DNA from: Verrucomicrobiota bacterium
Lineage (GTDB): Bacteria; Verrucomicrobiota; Verrucomicrobiia; Limisphaerales; UBA9464
NCBI GenBank assembly: GCA_016871805.1
Contig: VHCG01000026.1
Location: 1-54,293, forward strand
Length of the DNA: 54,293 nucleotides
Direction of reading: 5' to 3'
Position numbers and translations under genes: made by a program. Positions 30,120-38,188 of the stretch are shown here, one piece after another (positions within the stretch are counted from its first letter, which is position 1; each line of letters starts with the position of its first letter). A model generated the notes under the pieces. It was given only the letters and a program-made list of their open reading frames with translations, did not search any database and was not told the origin of the DNA.

Positions 30120-30125
30120 GAGAAA

Positions 30126-30171
30126 CCCAAATCCTCCCTAAATTTAACTAGACCCCCCTAGAAAACCCTAG
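30126..30171 (-). promoter_or_regulatory. Putative MraZ operator: five 10 bp-spaced repeats
   Basis: On the mraZ sense strand the hexamers CTAGGG, CTAGGG, CTAGTT, TTAGGG and TTTGGG occur at exact 10 bp intervals (plus-strand starts 30166, 30156, 30146, 30136, 30126). MraZ proteins are known to bind direct repeats of a TGGGN-type core at this spacing. The set ends six bases before the mraZ start codon and covers its ribosome binding region (GGGAGGA). Confidence 0.75.
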
Positions 30172-30218
30172 ATGCCACTGAATCGTCAATGGTTTTCAGT
30201 GTTCTACAACCTATTGCT

Positions 30219-30247
30219 TTGCAATGAGTTAGAATCGACGATAGAAA
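30219..30247 (+). promoter_or_regulatory. Candidate promoter for queA
   Basis: TTGCAA at 30219-30224 and TAGAAA at 30242-30247 are separated by 17 bp, each matching four of six consensus bases. The leader to the queA ATG would be near 190 bases. The -35 hexamer overlaps the palindrome at 30213-30225. Confidence 0.3.
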
Positions 30248-30441
30248 AATCCCTCGAACCAGACGGATTCGTTAACGTTATTTTTTACTGCTGCGTTCGT
30301 GGTTTTTCCCCTGTTGAGCCTTGGGATCGGTCGACAAACCCTGGAAGCAAGCTTCACCGCCAAGGGGCACCGAGAGCGAATCACCGCTCGTGGCCACCCG
30401 ACTCTTTCTTCCGATGCGACCTTTGAGCATCATTGAATCTT

Positions 30442-31521
30442 ATGCTGACCCGGGAATTCGACTATGACCTGCCGGAGGACCGGATCGCCCAGTCTCCCGT
30501 GGAGCCTCGGGACGGATCCCGCCTCATGGTCATTCACCGGCAGACTGGCACCCGGGAACATCGGGTCTTCCGGGAGCTGCCGGACATGCTCCGACCGGGT
30601 GACCTGCTGGTCCTGAACGATTCGCGGGTCATCCCCGCCCGCCTCCACGGGGCCAAGGAGGATACCGGAGGCGGGATCGAGGTCCTGTTGCTCGAGGAAT
30701 CCCAACCCCTCCACTGGTGGACCCTCCTGCGCCCCGGGAAGCGGATCCGGCCCGGGACCGTGATCCGATTCCGATCCGTCGACGACCAGCCCAGCTCCCT
30801 GAAAGGCACCGTCCTGGAGAAGAACAACGAGGGGTGGTGCCACCTCCGCTTCTCCGGTGTGTCCGACCTCCTCCAGTCCCTCGACCAGCTCGGTGAGCTC
30901 CCGTTGCCCCCCTATATCCAGCCACCGAGCCCGTCCGACCGTGGACTCACCGAGCAGCGCTACCAGACCGTCTATGCCCGTCAGGCCGGATCGATCGCTG
31001 CACCCACCGCCGGACTCCACTTCTCGACCCGCGTGCTCGAGGACCTGCGCCGTCGGGGCGTTGAGACCGCCTCGGTCACCCTGCACGTCGGCCACGGCAC
31101 CTTCGCACCGGTCAAGGCCGAACAGGTCCAGGACCACGTCATGCACGAGGAGGTGTTCCAGGTTCCCGAATCCACCGCCACCGCCGTCCAGAAGGCCCGA
31201 GCCGAGGGCCGCCGGGTCCTCGCTGTCGGCACCACGACGGTCCGGGTCCTGGAGAGCGTCGCCCGGGACCACGACGGCGTCGTGGTCCCCGGCCCCGGAC
31301 GCACGGCGATCTTCATCCAACCGCCGGCAACCTTCCGGGCGGTGGATGGACTTCTCACCAACTTTCACCTCCCGCAAAGCACGCTCCTCATGCTCGTCAG
31401 TGCGTTCGCTGCTCCAAGACGCCATCCCGAGGGACGCGATCTCATGCTCGCCGCCTACCGCGAGGCGATCGCGGAACGCTACCGATTCTTCAGCTACGGC
31501 GACGCCATGCTGCTGCTCTGA
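30442..31521 (+). CDS. queA: S-adenosylmethionine:tRNA ribosyltransferase-isomerase QueA
   Basis: A 359-residue enzyme of queuosine synthesis that moves the ribosyl part of SAM onto preQ1 in tRNA to give epoxyqueuosine. Conserved stretches are YDLPEDRIAQSPVEPRDGSR near the start, VLNDSRVIPARLHG, LPLPPYIQ, QTVYARQAGSIAAPTAGLHF, LHVGHGTFAPVK and TNFHLPQSTLLMLVSAFA. The ATG at 30442 matches the family start; a TTG at 30433 would add three residues. The next gene follows 16 bp after the stop. Confidence 0.96.
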   Translation: MLTREFDYDLPEDRIAQSPVEPRDGSRLMVIHRQTGTREHRVFRELPDMLRPGDLLVLNDSRVIPARLHGAKEDTGGGIEVLLLEESQPLHWWTLLRPGKRIRPGTVIRFRSVDDQPSSLKGTVLEKNNEGWCHLRFSGVSDLLQSLDQLGELPLPPYIQPPSPSDRGLTEQRYQTVYARQAGSIAAPTAGLHFSTRVLEDLRRRGVETASVTLHVGHGTFAPVKAEQVQDHVMHEEVFQVPESTATAVQKARAEGRRVLAVGTTTVRVLESVARDHDGVVVPGPGRTAIFIQPPATFRAVDGLLTNFHLPQSTLLMLVSAFAAPRRHPEGRDLMLAAYREAIAERYRFFSYGDAMLLL

Positions 31522-31537
31522 ACCGTCCACCGACCCG

Positions 31538-32242
31538 ATGTCCTCCCACCCGCCCCGTCCCTTCGTCCTCCTGAACGTGGCCGTCACCGCCGACGGGAAG
31601 ATCGCGTCGGAGGACCACGATGTGACGACGTTCGGGAGCCCGTCGGACAGCCACCACCTCTACGAGCTGCGGGCCACCGCCGACGCGATCCTATGCGGGG
31701 CCCGCACCCTCGAGGCAACCCGGGCGACGCTCGGGAACGGCGCCGAGGCCTTCCGCCGGCGTCGGTTGCGAAAGGGGCTCCGGGAACACCCGCTGCGCCT
31801 CGTCGTCAGCGGCAGCGGCTCGATCTCCTCCTCGGCCGCCATCTGGTCCCAGCGTTTCTCCCCCATCCTGGTTCTGACCACCGAGCGGAGCCGCAGTCAG
31901 TGGAAGCGTCTCCGGGGCCTGGCCGACGACATCTGGTGCCTCGGACGCTCCACGATCGATTTTCGGAAGGCCCTCGAACGTCTCCATCGGAAACACGGTG
32001 TCCGACGCCTCCTCTGCGAGGGCGGCGGGGAACTGAATGAGGCGCTGATTCGGGAAGGACTCGTCGACGAACTGCACATCACCTTCTGTCCTTTCCTTCT
32101 CGGTGGCCGACGTGCCCCCACCCTCGCCGACGGACCCGGCATTCCGGTGCTCGCCGATGCCGCCCGATTCCGTCTCCGCAGTCGACGCAGGGTCGGACCC
32201 GAGCTGTTCACGGTGTACACCGTCGTCCGACCCGGACGATGA
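31538..32242 (+). CDS. RibD C-terminal domain (DHFR-like) reductase
   Basis: A 234-residue protein of the RibD-C/dihydrofolate reductase fold. It begins RPFVLLNVAVTADGKIASED, the typical first strand and loop. TTFGSPSDSHHLYELRATAD and ILCGARTLEATRATLG form the NADPH-site region, and GVRRLLCEGGGELNEALI is the glycine-rich family motif, followed by DELHITFCPFLLGGRRAPTL. The deaminase domain of a bifunctional RibD is absent. Related enzymes reduce riboflavin or pterin precursors; the substrate is not known here. It is probably co-transcribed with queA. Confidence 0.85.
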   Translation: MSSHPPRPFVLLNVAVTADGKIASEDHDVTTFGSPSDSHHLYELRATADAILCGARTLEATRATLGNGAEAFRRRRLRKGLREHPLRLVVSGSGSISSSAAIWSQRFSPILVLTTERSRSQWKRLRGLADDIWCLGRSTIDFRKALERLHRKHGVRRLLCEGGGELNEALIREGLVDELHITFCPFLLGGRRAPTLADGPGIPVLADAARFRLRSRRRVGPELFTVYTVVRPGR

Positions 32243-32248
32243 CCCGCG

Positions 32249-32746
32249 TCACGGGGTGCAGATGACCGGCGGGGACGAGTCCGTGCCGATCTGGAGCCAT
32301 TCCGAAACGATCTGCTCCCCCTCGGGAGAACCCAGCGAGACCCACGCGGCATCCCCCGGCCGCCTTACCAGCCGAAGCCCCTGCGCAGCGGCCCTTCCGA
32401 TCTCCGGCGGCCGGCCCGCAGCCTTTGCCGCCTCGAGCTGTTCCTTGAGTTCGGGCGCATTCGTCTCGAGGTAGGCCACCACCCAGGTCGACCGCACCTC
32501 GGGATGCCCGTTCGTCGACACCACCACCGCTCGGACCCCGTCGCTCACGGCATCGTTCACCCCGGTGATGGGTGGGATCAGGCCCCGATCCGCGACAAAC
32601 AGGCGCTTCTCGCTCAGGTCATAGAAGAACGCCTTTTCCGACACGCCGGTGCCGGAACCCATCCAGGTCCAGATGCGCCACCCGGCCATGGAGAACAATA
32701 CGACGACGCCGACCCACTTGAACGCGATGAGACGGGACTCGGGCAT
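32249..32746 (-). CDS. Hypothetical single-pass membrane protein
   Basis: A 165-residue protein beginning MPESRLIAFKWVG with one N-terminal transmembrane segment (about 9-27) and a soluble domain of about 135 residues (EKAFFYDLSEKRLFVADRGL, VVVSTNGHPEVRSTWVVAYL). No family is recognised. It starts 17 bp after the pseudopilin gene on the same strand, so the two are probably linked in expression, and it could assist or follow export of that protein. It ends six bases from the convergent reductase gene. Confidence 0.65.
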   Translation of the reverse strand: MPESRLIAFKWVGVVVLFSMAGWRIWTWMGSGTGVSEKAFFYDLSEKRLFVADRGLIPPITGVNDAVSDGVRAVVVSTNGHPEVRSTWVVAYLETNAPELKEQLEAAKAAGRPPEIGRAAAQGLRLVRRPGDAAWVSLGSPEGEQIVSEWLQIGTDSSPPVICTP

Positions 32747-32763
32747 GGGTACAGACTCCGGAA

Positions 32764-33585
32764 TCAGTGGGGATCGACCTTCGCCGACCAGGCGCACTCG
32801 TTCGTGTTGCACGGGATGCGTCCGGCGTTGAGCAGCTGACCCGATCCGTCGGCGAACGCGTAGTTCGACTTCCGGTCGTGTCGGACCGCCCCCTTGTCTC
32901 CCTGGGCCAGGCGATTGAATCCCGGGGCCTTCGCATCCCCGATCTCCTTCCAGATCCACCAGCGGTCCCTCGACCAGGTTCCGTTCACGTCGCTGTGCCC
33001 GTCGCCGAACAGGATCAATCGGGAGGGCGATTCGATCTGGTTCCATCGGCAGACATTGTCCTCGTACCCCCTGGGACGTCCGAACGGCGGCTGCGCACCG
33101 CCCTGGGTCCAGTGCACATTCACGGCGCCCAGACCGCTTGGAACATCGATCTCCGTCGGCACGAACGCCCCGAGCACCGCCAGGTTGCCCGTGCCCTTCT
33201 TCATGGCCGCGGTGCGGGCCGAGGCATAGACCTCGACTCGCTCCGAGGGGCAGTCGTAGAGACGCGGGTTCTTGCCGGCCGCCACGAACAGATAGGGGCG
33301 CCAAGTGACCTCGCCTCCGGGGATCTGGGCCTGGATCGGCGGCAGCCAGTCGTTGCTGTCACCCGAATACAGGTGCGTGGCCAGCGCCAGCTGTCGGGCG
33401 TTGTTGAGGCAGGCGATTCCCAGGGCTCGGCTCTTCGCCTTGCTCAGCGACGGCAGGAGCATCGAGGCAAGGATCGCGATGATGGCGATCACCACCAGGA
33501 GCTCGATGAGGGTGAAGGCCGGCGGGATCCGTCGGAGATGCCCAGGCTGGACCCCGGGCTCAATTTGGGGGGATCGACTTTTCAT
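32764..33585 (-). CDS. Pseudopilin-like protein with prepilin-type signal
   Basis: A 273-residue protein with the prepilin cleavage and methylation signature [20 protein letters not shown] at about residues 23-42. It is followed by [20 protein letters not shown], the common continuation in the large families of such proteins in Verrucomicrobia and Planctomycetes. The C-terminal [15 protein letters not shown] is the H-x8-10-DG motif of that group. It would be cut by a prepilin peptidase and assembled or held at the envelope. The ATG at 33585 is preferred to an upstream one at 33645 because it gives a normal 24-residue leader. Confidence 0.88.
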   Translation of the reverse strand: MKSRSPQIEPGVQPGHLRRIPPAFTLIELLVVIAIIAILASMLLPSLSKAKSRALGIACLNNARQLALATHLYSGDSNDWLPPIQAQIPGGEVTWRPYLFVAAGKNPRLYDCPSERVEVYASARTAAMKKGTGNLAVLGAFVPTEIDVPSGLGAVNVHWTQGGAQPPFGRPRGYEDNVCRWNQIESPSRLILFGDGHSDVNGTWSRDRWWIWKEIGDAKAPGFNRLAQGDKGAVRHDRKSNYAFADGSGQLLNAGRIPCNTNECAWSAKVDPH

Positions 33586-33865
33586 GACCCGCTCGGAAGC
33601 GTGCTCAGGACTATCCGGAAAAGAGACCAAACGCTCAACCTCCAACCCCCGACGTCTTCAAGGTGTCACATTGCCCTATGGAGTTTCCCATCGCGAGTCG
33701 GACCGGACTTCCGCCCCCGGCAGCCCTTCGAAAAGCCCGGGACAGACCGGGCGCGATGCCGCAGCACACTCCACGTCGAAATCCCCCGAAGTGCTCTCCA
33801 CCCCGGCACGCCTCCCGCACGGAGTCGTGGATTGAGCCCAGGGAACCCCTGGGTATGATCCGGAC

Positions 33866-35113
33866 ATGTCCGCACCCGCTGCACCAACCCACCCAACCGT
33901 TGCCCTGCCGGAGCGACAGGACGGCTGGACTCTCCCGCAGGCCTACTTCAGCTCGCCAGAAATCTACCGACTGGACCTCGACCGGATCTGGCGACGGGGC
34001 TGGCTGTTCGTCGGACACAGCTGCGAGCTGCGTCGGGCAGGCGACTACCTCCGGGTCGATGTCGACGTGGATTCGATCCTGGTGATCCGGGGTGACGGGG
34101 GACGCATCCATGCAGTGCACAATGTCTGCCGGCATCGCGGTTCCCTGCTCTGCGATGATCCCTGCGGCCACGTTTCGAAACTCGTCTGCCCCTACCATCA
34201 GTGGGCCTACGGACTCGACGGCCGGCTCCTCGCTTGGCGTGGCATGCAGGCCGACCTGCGTCGGGAGGACTTCGGCCTGCTCACCGTGCCGGTCGAGGAG
34301 GTGGGCGGACTCCTCTTCATCCACATCGGCGGCGAGCCCCGTCCATTCGACGCCGCCCGCACCTGCCTTGAGCCCCTCCTTGCGCCCCAGGGTTTCCAAC
34401 GGGCCAAGGTCGCAAAACGGGTCGACTACACCGTGAACGCCAACTGGAAGGTCGTCTGGGAGAACAACCGCGAGTGCTACCACTGCAACATCAACCACCC
34501 CCAGTACATCCGGGCCAACTTCGACCACTACAATGCGGACGACACCTCGCCCGAGATCCGGGACCAGATCGCCGGGGTGGTGCAGCGCAGCGAGGCGAAA
34601 TGGTCCGCCGACGGACTGGCCGCGACCCACACCCAGACGGGCATGACCCTCTTCCCCGACGCTGCACGGGGCGTCTGGTTCAGTGCGAACCGGACGCCAC
34701 TCATCGACGGGTGGGTGAGCGAGTCGATGGACGGCAGGCAAGTCGCCCCCCTCATGGGTGACTACCGCGGCACGGATGTCGGCACGCTCCGGATGCGGAC
34801 ACTGCCCAATTTCTGGAACCACTCGAGCTGCGATCACGGTGTCAGCACCCGGCTTCTCCCAGCGGGGCCCACGACCACCCACATCCGGGTCTGGTGGCTT
34901 GTCGACGAGAAGGCCGAGGAGGGACGCGACTATGACCTCGCGAAGCTGATGCCCTTCTGGCAGCTGACCAGCGAACAGGACTGGGAGATCTGCGAGCGCC
35001 AGCAGAAAGGCATCGGGACCACCGCCTACCGCCCCGGGCCCTACTCCACGTTCAAGGAATACAACGTGGAGGGCTTTGTCCGCTGGTACCTGCAGTCGCT
35101 GCGGAATCCCTGA
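33866..35113 (+). CDS. Rieske non-haem iron oxygenase, quaternary-amine type
   Basis: A 415-residue ring-hydroxylating-type oxygenase alpha subunit. The Rieske ligands are C88, H90, C108 and H111 (CRHRG and CPYHQW). The mononuclear iron ligands are H206 and H211 in ECYHCNINHP, with an Asp later in SEQDWEICERQQ. The bridging residue before the first His is Glu203, as in the glycine betaine and carnitine oxygenases GbcA and CntA, where most relatives have Asp. The NWKVVWENNRECYH context also favours that branch. A betaine, carnitine or proline-betaine demethylation role is inferred. No reductase partner lies nearby. Confidence 0.85.
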   Translation: MSAPAAPTHPTVALPERQDGWTLPQAYFSSPEIYRLDLDRIWRRGWLFVGHSCELRRAGDYLRVDVDVDSILVIRGDGGRIHAVHNVCRHRGSLLCDDPCGHVSKLVCPYHQWAYGLDGRLLAWRGMQADLRREDFGLLTVPVEEVGGLLFIHIGGEPRPFDAARTCLEPLLAPQGFQRAKVAKRVDYTVNANWKVVWENNRECYHCNINHPQYIRANFDHYNADDTSPEIRDQIAGVVQRSEAKWSADGLAATHTQTGMTLFPDAARGVWFSANRTPLIDGWVSESMDGRQVAPLMGDYRGTDVGTLRMRTLPNFWNHSSCDHGVSTRLLPAGPTTTHIRVWWLVDEKAEEGRDYDLAKLMPFWQLTSEQDWEICERQQKGIGTTAYRPGPYSTFKEYNVEGFVRWYLQSLRNP

Positions 35114-35119
35114 GCGGAA

Positions 35120-35899
35120 TCACGGGGCGCCAATGACCTGGCGCACCGGTGCCCGACGCCACTCGTCACGTACCGCCCACAGGTTCTCCGGCGTGGTCGA
35201 CCGGCCGAACTTGAGGAACCGCGCACTGCCATCGGCGAAGGCGAAGTTGGAGCCGCCCGCCTTGTTGGCACCACTGGCGTGACGGGCCTGGTCGATCTCC
35301 TCGACGTCGTTCCCCGCCTGGCCCTGCGAGAAGTCCATGTGGACGTGATAGGACCCCTTCCGCTTCTCGCCGAAGACGATGGTCTCGGTGGGGTTCGGAA
35401 TCGCAGCCGCCTTCATCCCCTGGGGCCACTGCCACGCCAGGAAGGCCTGATAGTTCGAGGCCGTCAGATCCGACTGGAACCAGTCGTTGAAGCCGTTGAT
35501 CACGAAGCTCCTCCTCAGCATCAGCTTCATGTCGGGGGCGATCATCGGCAGGAGCCAGGAAAAGCTGTCCGAGGTACATTCCAGCATCTTCGCGTCCCGA
35601 TAGTAGGGCTGGAGACGGTAGGGCCAGGTGTTCGTCGACTGGCGACGAGGAGGATACTGTCCCTCGAAGTCATCGGAATACAGGATGAGGGACAGGCCCA
35701 GCTGTCGGACGCGGTTGAGGCAGCTGATGCTGCTGGCCTTGGCCTTCGCACTCGAGAGCGCGGGCATCATGAGCGCCGCGAGGATTCCCAGGATGGCCAC
35801 CACGACGAGGAGTTCGACGAGGGTGAATGCCCGCCAACGGCAGATCCCCAGCGTCTTCGACCCAGTCCCGGTCCCTCGGCACGTCTTAACCACGCTCAT
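35120..35899 (-). CDS. Pseudopilin-like protein with prepilin-type signal
   Basis: A 259-residue protein from the ATG at 35899. The signal reads AFTLVELLVVVAILGILAAL, followed by MMPALSSAKAKASSISCLNR. The C-terminal RHASGANKAGGSNFAFADGS carries the H-x-DG type motif. It belongs to the same broad group as the pseudopilin-like gene at 32764-33585 but differs over most of its length, so the two are paralogues rather than recent copies. It ends six bases from the convergent Rieske gene. Confidence 0.88.
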   Translation of the reverse strand: MSVVKTCRGTGTGSKTLGICRWRAFTLVELLVVVAILGILAALMMPALSSAKAKASSISCLNRVRQLGLSLILYSDDFEGQYPPRRQSTNTWPYRLQPYYRDAKMLECTSDSFSWLLPMIAPDMKLMLRRSFVINGFNDWFQSDLTASNYQAFLAWQWPQGMKAAAIPNPTETIVFGEKRKGSYHVHMDFSQGQAGNDVEEIDQARHASGANKAGGSNFAFADGSARFLKFGRSTTPENLWAVRDEWRRAPVRQVIGAP

Positions 35900-35909
35900 C
35901 GGCGGCACT

Positions 35910-35937
35910 CTCAACCCTCAATCCTCAACTCTCAACT
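35910..35937. repeat. Heptanucleotide tandem repeat, four units
   Basis: CTCAACC, CTCAATC, CTCAACT and CTCAACT follow each other directly between the pseudopilin and the cobalamin-binding protein genes. The sequence is unlike the GC-rich coding surroundings. Such short repeats can vary in number by slippage, and this one could affect expression of the flanking divergent genes. Confidence 0.7.
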
Positions 35938-35974
35938 TTTCCACCCTGCGCCATTCGACCACCGTCTACAGGAC

Positions 35975-36901
35975 ATGGCCGCCCAGCGCCTCCTTTCGCT
36001 CCTGCCCGCCGGCACCGAGATGGTCTTCCTCCTCGGGGCCGGAGACCGGCTGGTCGGTCGCAGCCACGAGTGCGACTTCCCGGATGCCGCCCGGACGATT
36101 CCGGTCGTCAGCCGGACGCGCATCGACCCCTCCGCCGACTGCGCCTGCATCGACGCGGAGGTGAAGGCGTCCCTCTCCGAGGGAAAGGCCCTGTTCACCC
36201 TCGACTCCGCCCGGATCCGGGAGCTGAACCCGGACCTCATCCTGACCCAGGGCCAGTGCGCCGTGTGCGCGATCGACACCTCCGAGCTGGACCGTCTTCT
36301 TGCGACCTGGCCAGGTCCGCAACCCGAGGTCGTCTCGCTGTCGCCCGCCCACATCCGGGACCTCTGGACAGACCTGCGCCGCGTGGCACGGGCCCTCGGG
36401 GTGCCGGATGAGGGACGTTCCGTGATCGGCGCGCTGAAGGGACGGATGGTCGACGTCATCCAGGGGGTGGGCTCCTTCGAGCACCGTCCGACCGTGGCGT
36501 GTCTCGAATGGTTGGATCCGCTCATGGGCGCGGGGAACTGGATCCCGGAACTGGTGGAGCTTGCGGGCGGCACCCCGGTGCTGGGCCGGGCCGGGGTACA
36601 CTCGGACTGGATCTCGTGGGACGATCTGGTCGCCGCCGATCCGGAGATCGTGGTGGCGCTGCCGTGCGGATTCGACCTTCCGCGGACCCTGCAGGAGATG
36701 GCACCGCTGCGGGCCCGTCCGGAGTGGTCCCGACTCCGCGCGGTCCGCGAGGGCCGCGTGTTCGCCGCCGATGGCAACGCCTACTTCAATCGTCCGGGAC
36801 CGCGGCTCATCGATTCGCTGGAACTCTTGGCCGAAATCTTTCATCCGCCCCCCGAACCCGGGCTCCGGTTCCGCGGCAGCGGATGGAACCCGGCGGCATG
36901 A
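35975..36901 (+). CDS. Cobalamin-binding (BtuF-like) protein without signal peptide
   Basis: A 308-residue protein of the periplasmic-binding-protein fold. It begins LLSLLPAGTEMVFLLGAGDR, then LVGRSHECDFP and LNPDLILTQGQCAVCAI; the central EWLDPLMGAGNWIPELVELA and the end WSRLRAVREGRVFAADGNAY are typical of BtuF-like cobalamin-binding proteins. No N-terminal signal peptide precedes the domain, so it may act in the cytoplasm, as proposed for many proteins of this subgroup. CAGGA lies just before ATG 35975. A B12 link is plausible because this genome uses cobalamin in MetH. Confidence 0.8.
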   Translation: MAAQRLLSLLPAGTEMVFLLGAGDRLVGRSHECDFPDAARTIPVVSRTRIDPSADCACIDAEVKASLSEGKALFTLDSARIRELNPDLILTQGQCAVCAIDTSELDRLLATWPGPQPEVVSLSPAHIRDLWTDLRRVARALGVPDEGRSVIGALKGRMVDVIQGVGSFEHRPTVACLEWLDPLMGAGNWIPELVELAGGTPVLGRAGVHSDWISWDDLVAADPEIVVALPCGFDLPRTLQEMAPLRARPEWSRLRAVREGRVFAADGNAYFNRPGPRLIDSLELLAEIFHPPPEPGLRFRGSGWNPAA

Positions 36902-36991
36902 CCGCGTTCAGCGCGGCATCCAGGGGGGCTGTGATCCCGGGGGAACCGGCAGTCCCGACGCCCCACCCGAGGCACAGCCCCCGCCGCAAAA

Positions 36992-37612
36992 ATGCTCCGG
37001 GGCATTGACTCCGTCGCGCTGCGATCGAATCCTGCACCCGTGCTTCCCCTGCCACATCCTGTCCCGGCCAACCGTTTTTTGGCCTTCTGGAAGCTCTTCT
37101 CCACGAAGGACCTACCGGAGTTGGGGGCGGGCCCTCGGTCCGACGCCATGGCTCTCGGTCCGCTAGAGAACACGCTCGACCGCTTCCGGAGGGAGGCGCA
37201 GCTCGAGCCGGACCAATCCCTTCGGCTCCGGGCGGCCACCCTGCTCTACCACGATCACCACGACGCCGCGCACGACATCGTCCAGGACCTGCAGGACACC
37301 GAGGCAGCGATGATCCATGCCATCCTGCACCGTCGGGAGCCCGACTACTGGAACGCCAAGTACTGGTTTCGTCGGTTCGATGCCCATCCGGTGTATCGCA
37401 GCCTGGGCCGACGTCTGCCATCGCTCGCCGGATCGCCCGCCGAGGTCGAAATGGCGCGGCGTCTGACCCTCCCCGGCCCATTCGACCCGTTTGCCTTCGT
37501 CGACCTGTGCGAGAGCCATGAGAAGTGTGCCGCCCACGATGCCGGTGTGATCTGGCTGCGTCGGGTCCAGCATGCCGAGTTCGAGGAACTCGCCGCCCAC
37601 CTCCTCGCCTAG
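36992..37612 (+). CDS. Conserved hypothetical protein
   Basis: A 206-residue soluble protein; an ATG at 37148 would give 154 residues. Distinctive stretches are LYHDHHDAAHDIVQDLQDTE and HRREPDYWNAKYWFRRFDAH, with several His, Asp and Glu residues that could bind metal. HPVYRSLGRRL follows. I know no function for it. It starts 90 bp after the cobalamin-binding gene on the same strand and ends ten bases from the convergent Nudix gene. Confidence 0.7.
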   Translation: MLRGIDSVALRSNPAPVLPLPHPVPANRFLAFWKLFSTKDLPELGAGPRSDAMALGPLENTLDRFRREAQLEPDQSLRLRAATLLYHDHHDAAHDIVQDLQDTEAAMIHAILHRREPDYWNAKYWFRRFDAHPVYRSLGRRLPSLAGSPAEVEMARRLTLPGPFDPFAFVDLCESHEKCAAHDAGVIWLRRVQHAEFEELAAHLLA

Positions 37613-37622
37613 AGGCCGAAGC

Positions 37623-38084
37623 CTAGACCCCGCCCAACTCCCGAAGCGCCTGATGGCAGTACCATCGGATCGCACCGGAGAGAGGCGGATCGAGACGGTC
37701 GAGTCCCGCGGCGTCCACCCACCGGATGTCATGATGCTCCTCGGGTGCAAGCCTCAGGGTGCCCTCGCGCACCCGGGCGAGGTAGATCATGCCGATGTGC
37801 TCGTGCTTGGGATTGATCCGGTGGATGTCGAGGAACCGCGGGGCGATGAGGGCACGGGTGCCGGGTTCCGTCGCGGGCGGCCGTTCCCCGACGAGGTCCA
37901 CATGGAGACCGCTTTCCTCGAGGGTCTCCCGGAGAGCCGCGGCCTCGGGGTCCTCATCCAGCTCGATGTGCCCCCCGATCGGCAGCCAGCGGCCCAGTCG
38001 ACGGTGATGCACCAGCAGGACCTTCCCCTGGTCGACCACGAAGATGGCCACGGTGAAGTCGATCTTCTCATGGAGGTGCGGCAT
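37623..38084 (-). CDS. Nudix hydrolase
   Basis: A 153-residue Nudix protein. The complete Nudix box runs from GHIELDEDPEAAALR to ETLEESGL, which fits G-x5-E-x7-REUxEExGU with all metal-binding Glu residues. The N-terminal FTVAIFVVDQGKVLLVHHRR and PIGGHIELDE are standard. Substrates of the family include nucleoside diphosphate derivatives and oxidised nucleotides; nothing here selects one. It is divergent from the methyltransferase gene with 104 bp between starts. Confidence 0.93.
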   Translation of the reverse strand: MPHLHEKIDFTVAIFVVDQGKVLLVHHRRLGRWLPIGGHIELDEDPEAAALRETLEESGLHVDLVGERPPATEPGTRALIAPRFLDIHRINPKHEHIGMIYLARVREGTLRLAPEEHHDIRWVDAAGLDRLDPPLSGAIRWYCHQALRELGGV

Positions 38085-38188
38085 CGCGGTGAGGAAAATC
38101 CGTGAAGCGCCGCGAGGGAAGTCCCAACTCGGGTGGACGCTGGATTCGGATTGGACCCTTCACGACAGGGCTGGAAGGATCCGAAGCC

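Larger units (their letters stand above)
30120..30441. other. Divergent control region between mraZ and queA
   Basis: About 320 bp without a convincing gene and much richer in A and T than the rest of the window. Besides the MraZ repeats it contains palindromes at 30213-30225 (ATTGC, TTT, GCAAT) and 30270-30277 (CGTTAACG), and a TTGACG hexamer facing mraZ at 30184-30189 without a good -10 partner. A frame at 30172-30426 has the base composition of spacer DNA and is not called. Confidence 0.6.

Noticed and set aside
30126..30171. The 10 bp repeats before mraZ as a CRISPR or minisatellite
   Set aside because: Units are only six conserved bases with short variable spacers and occur once, directly before mraZ, which fits an operator better.
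30172..30426. An 84-residue frame in the mraZ-queA spacer
   Set aside because: Its composition is that of AT-rich spacer, it overlaps promoter-like sequence and palindromes, and it has no ribosome binding site or domain.
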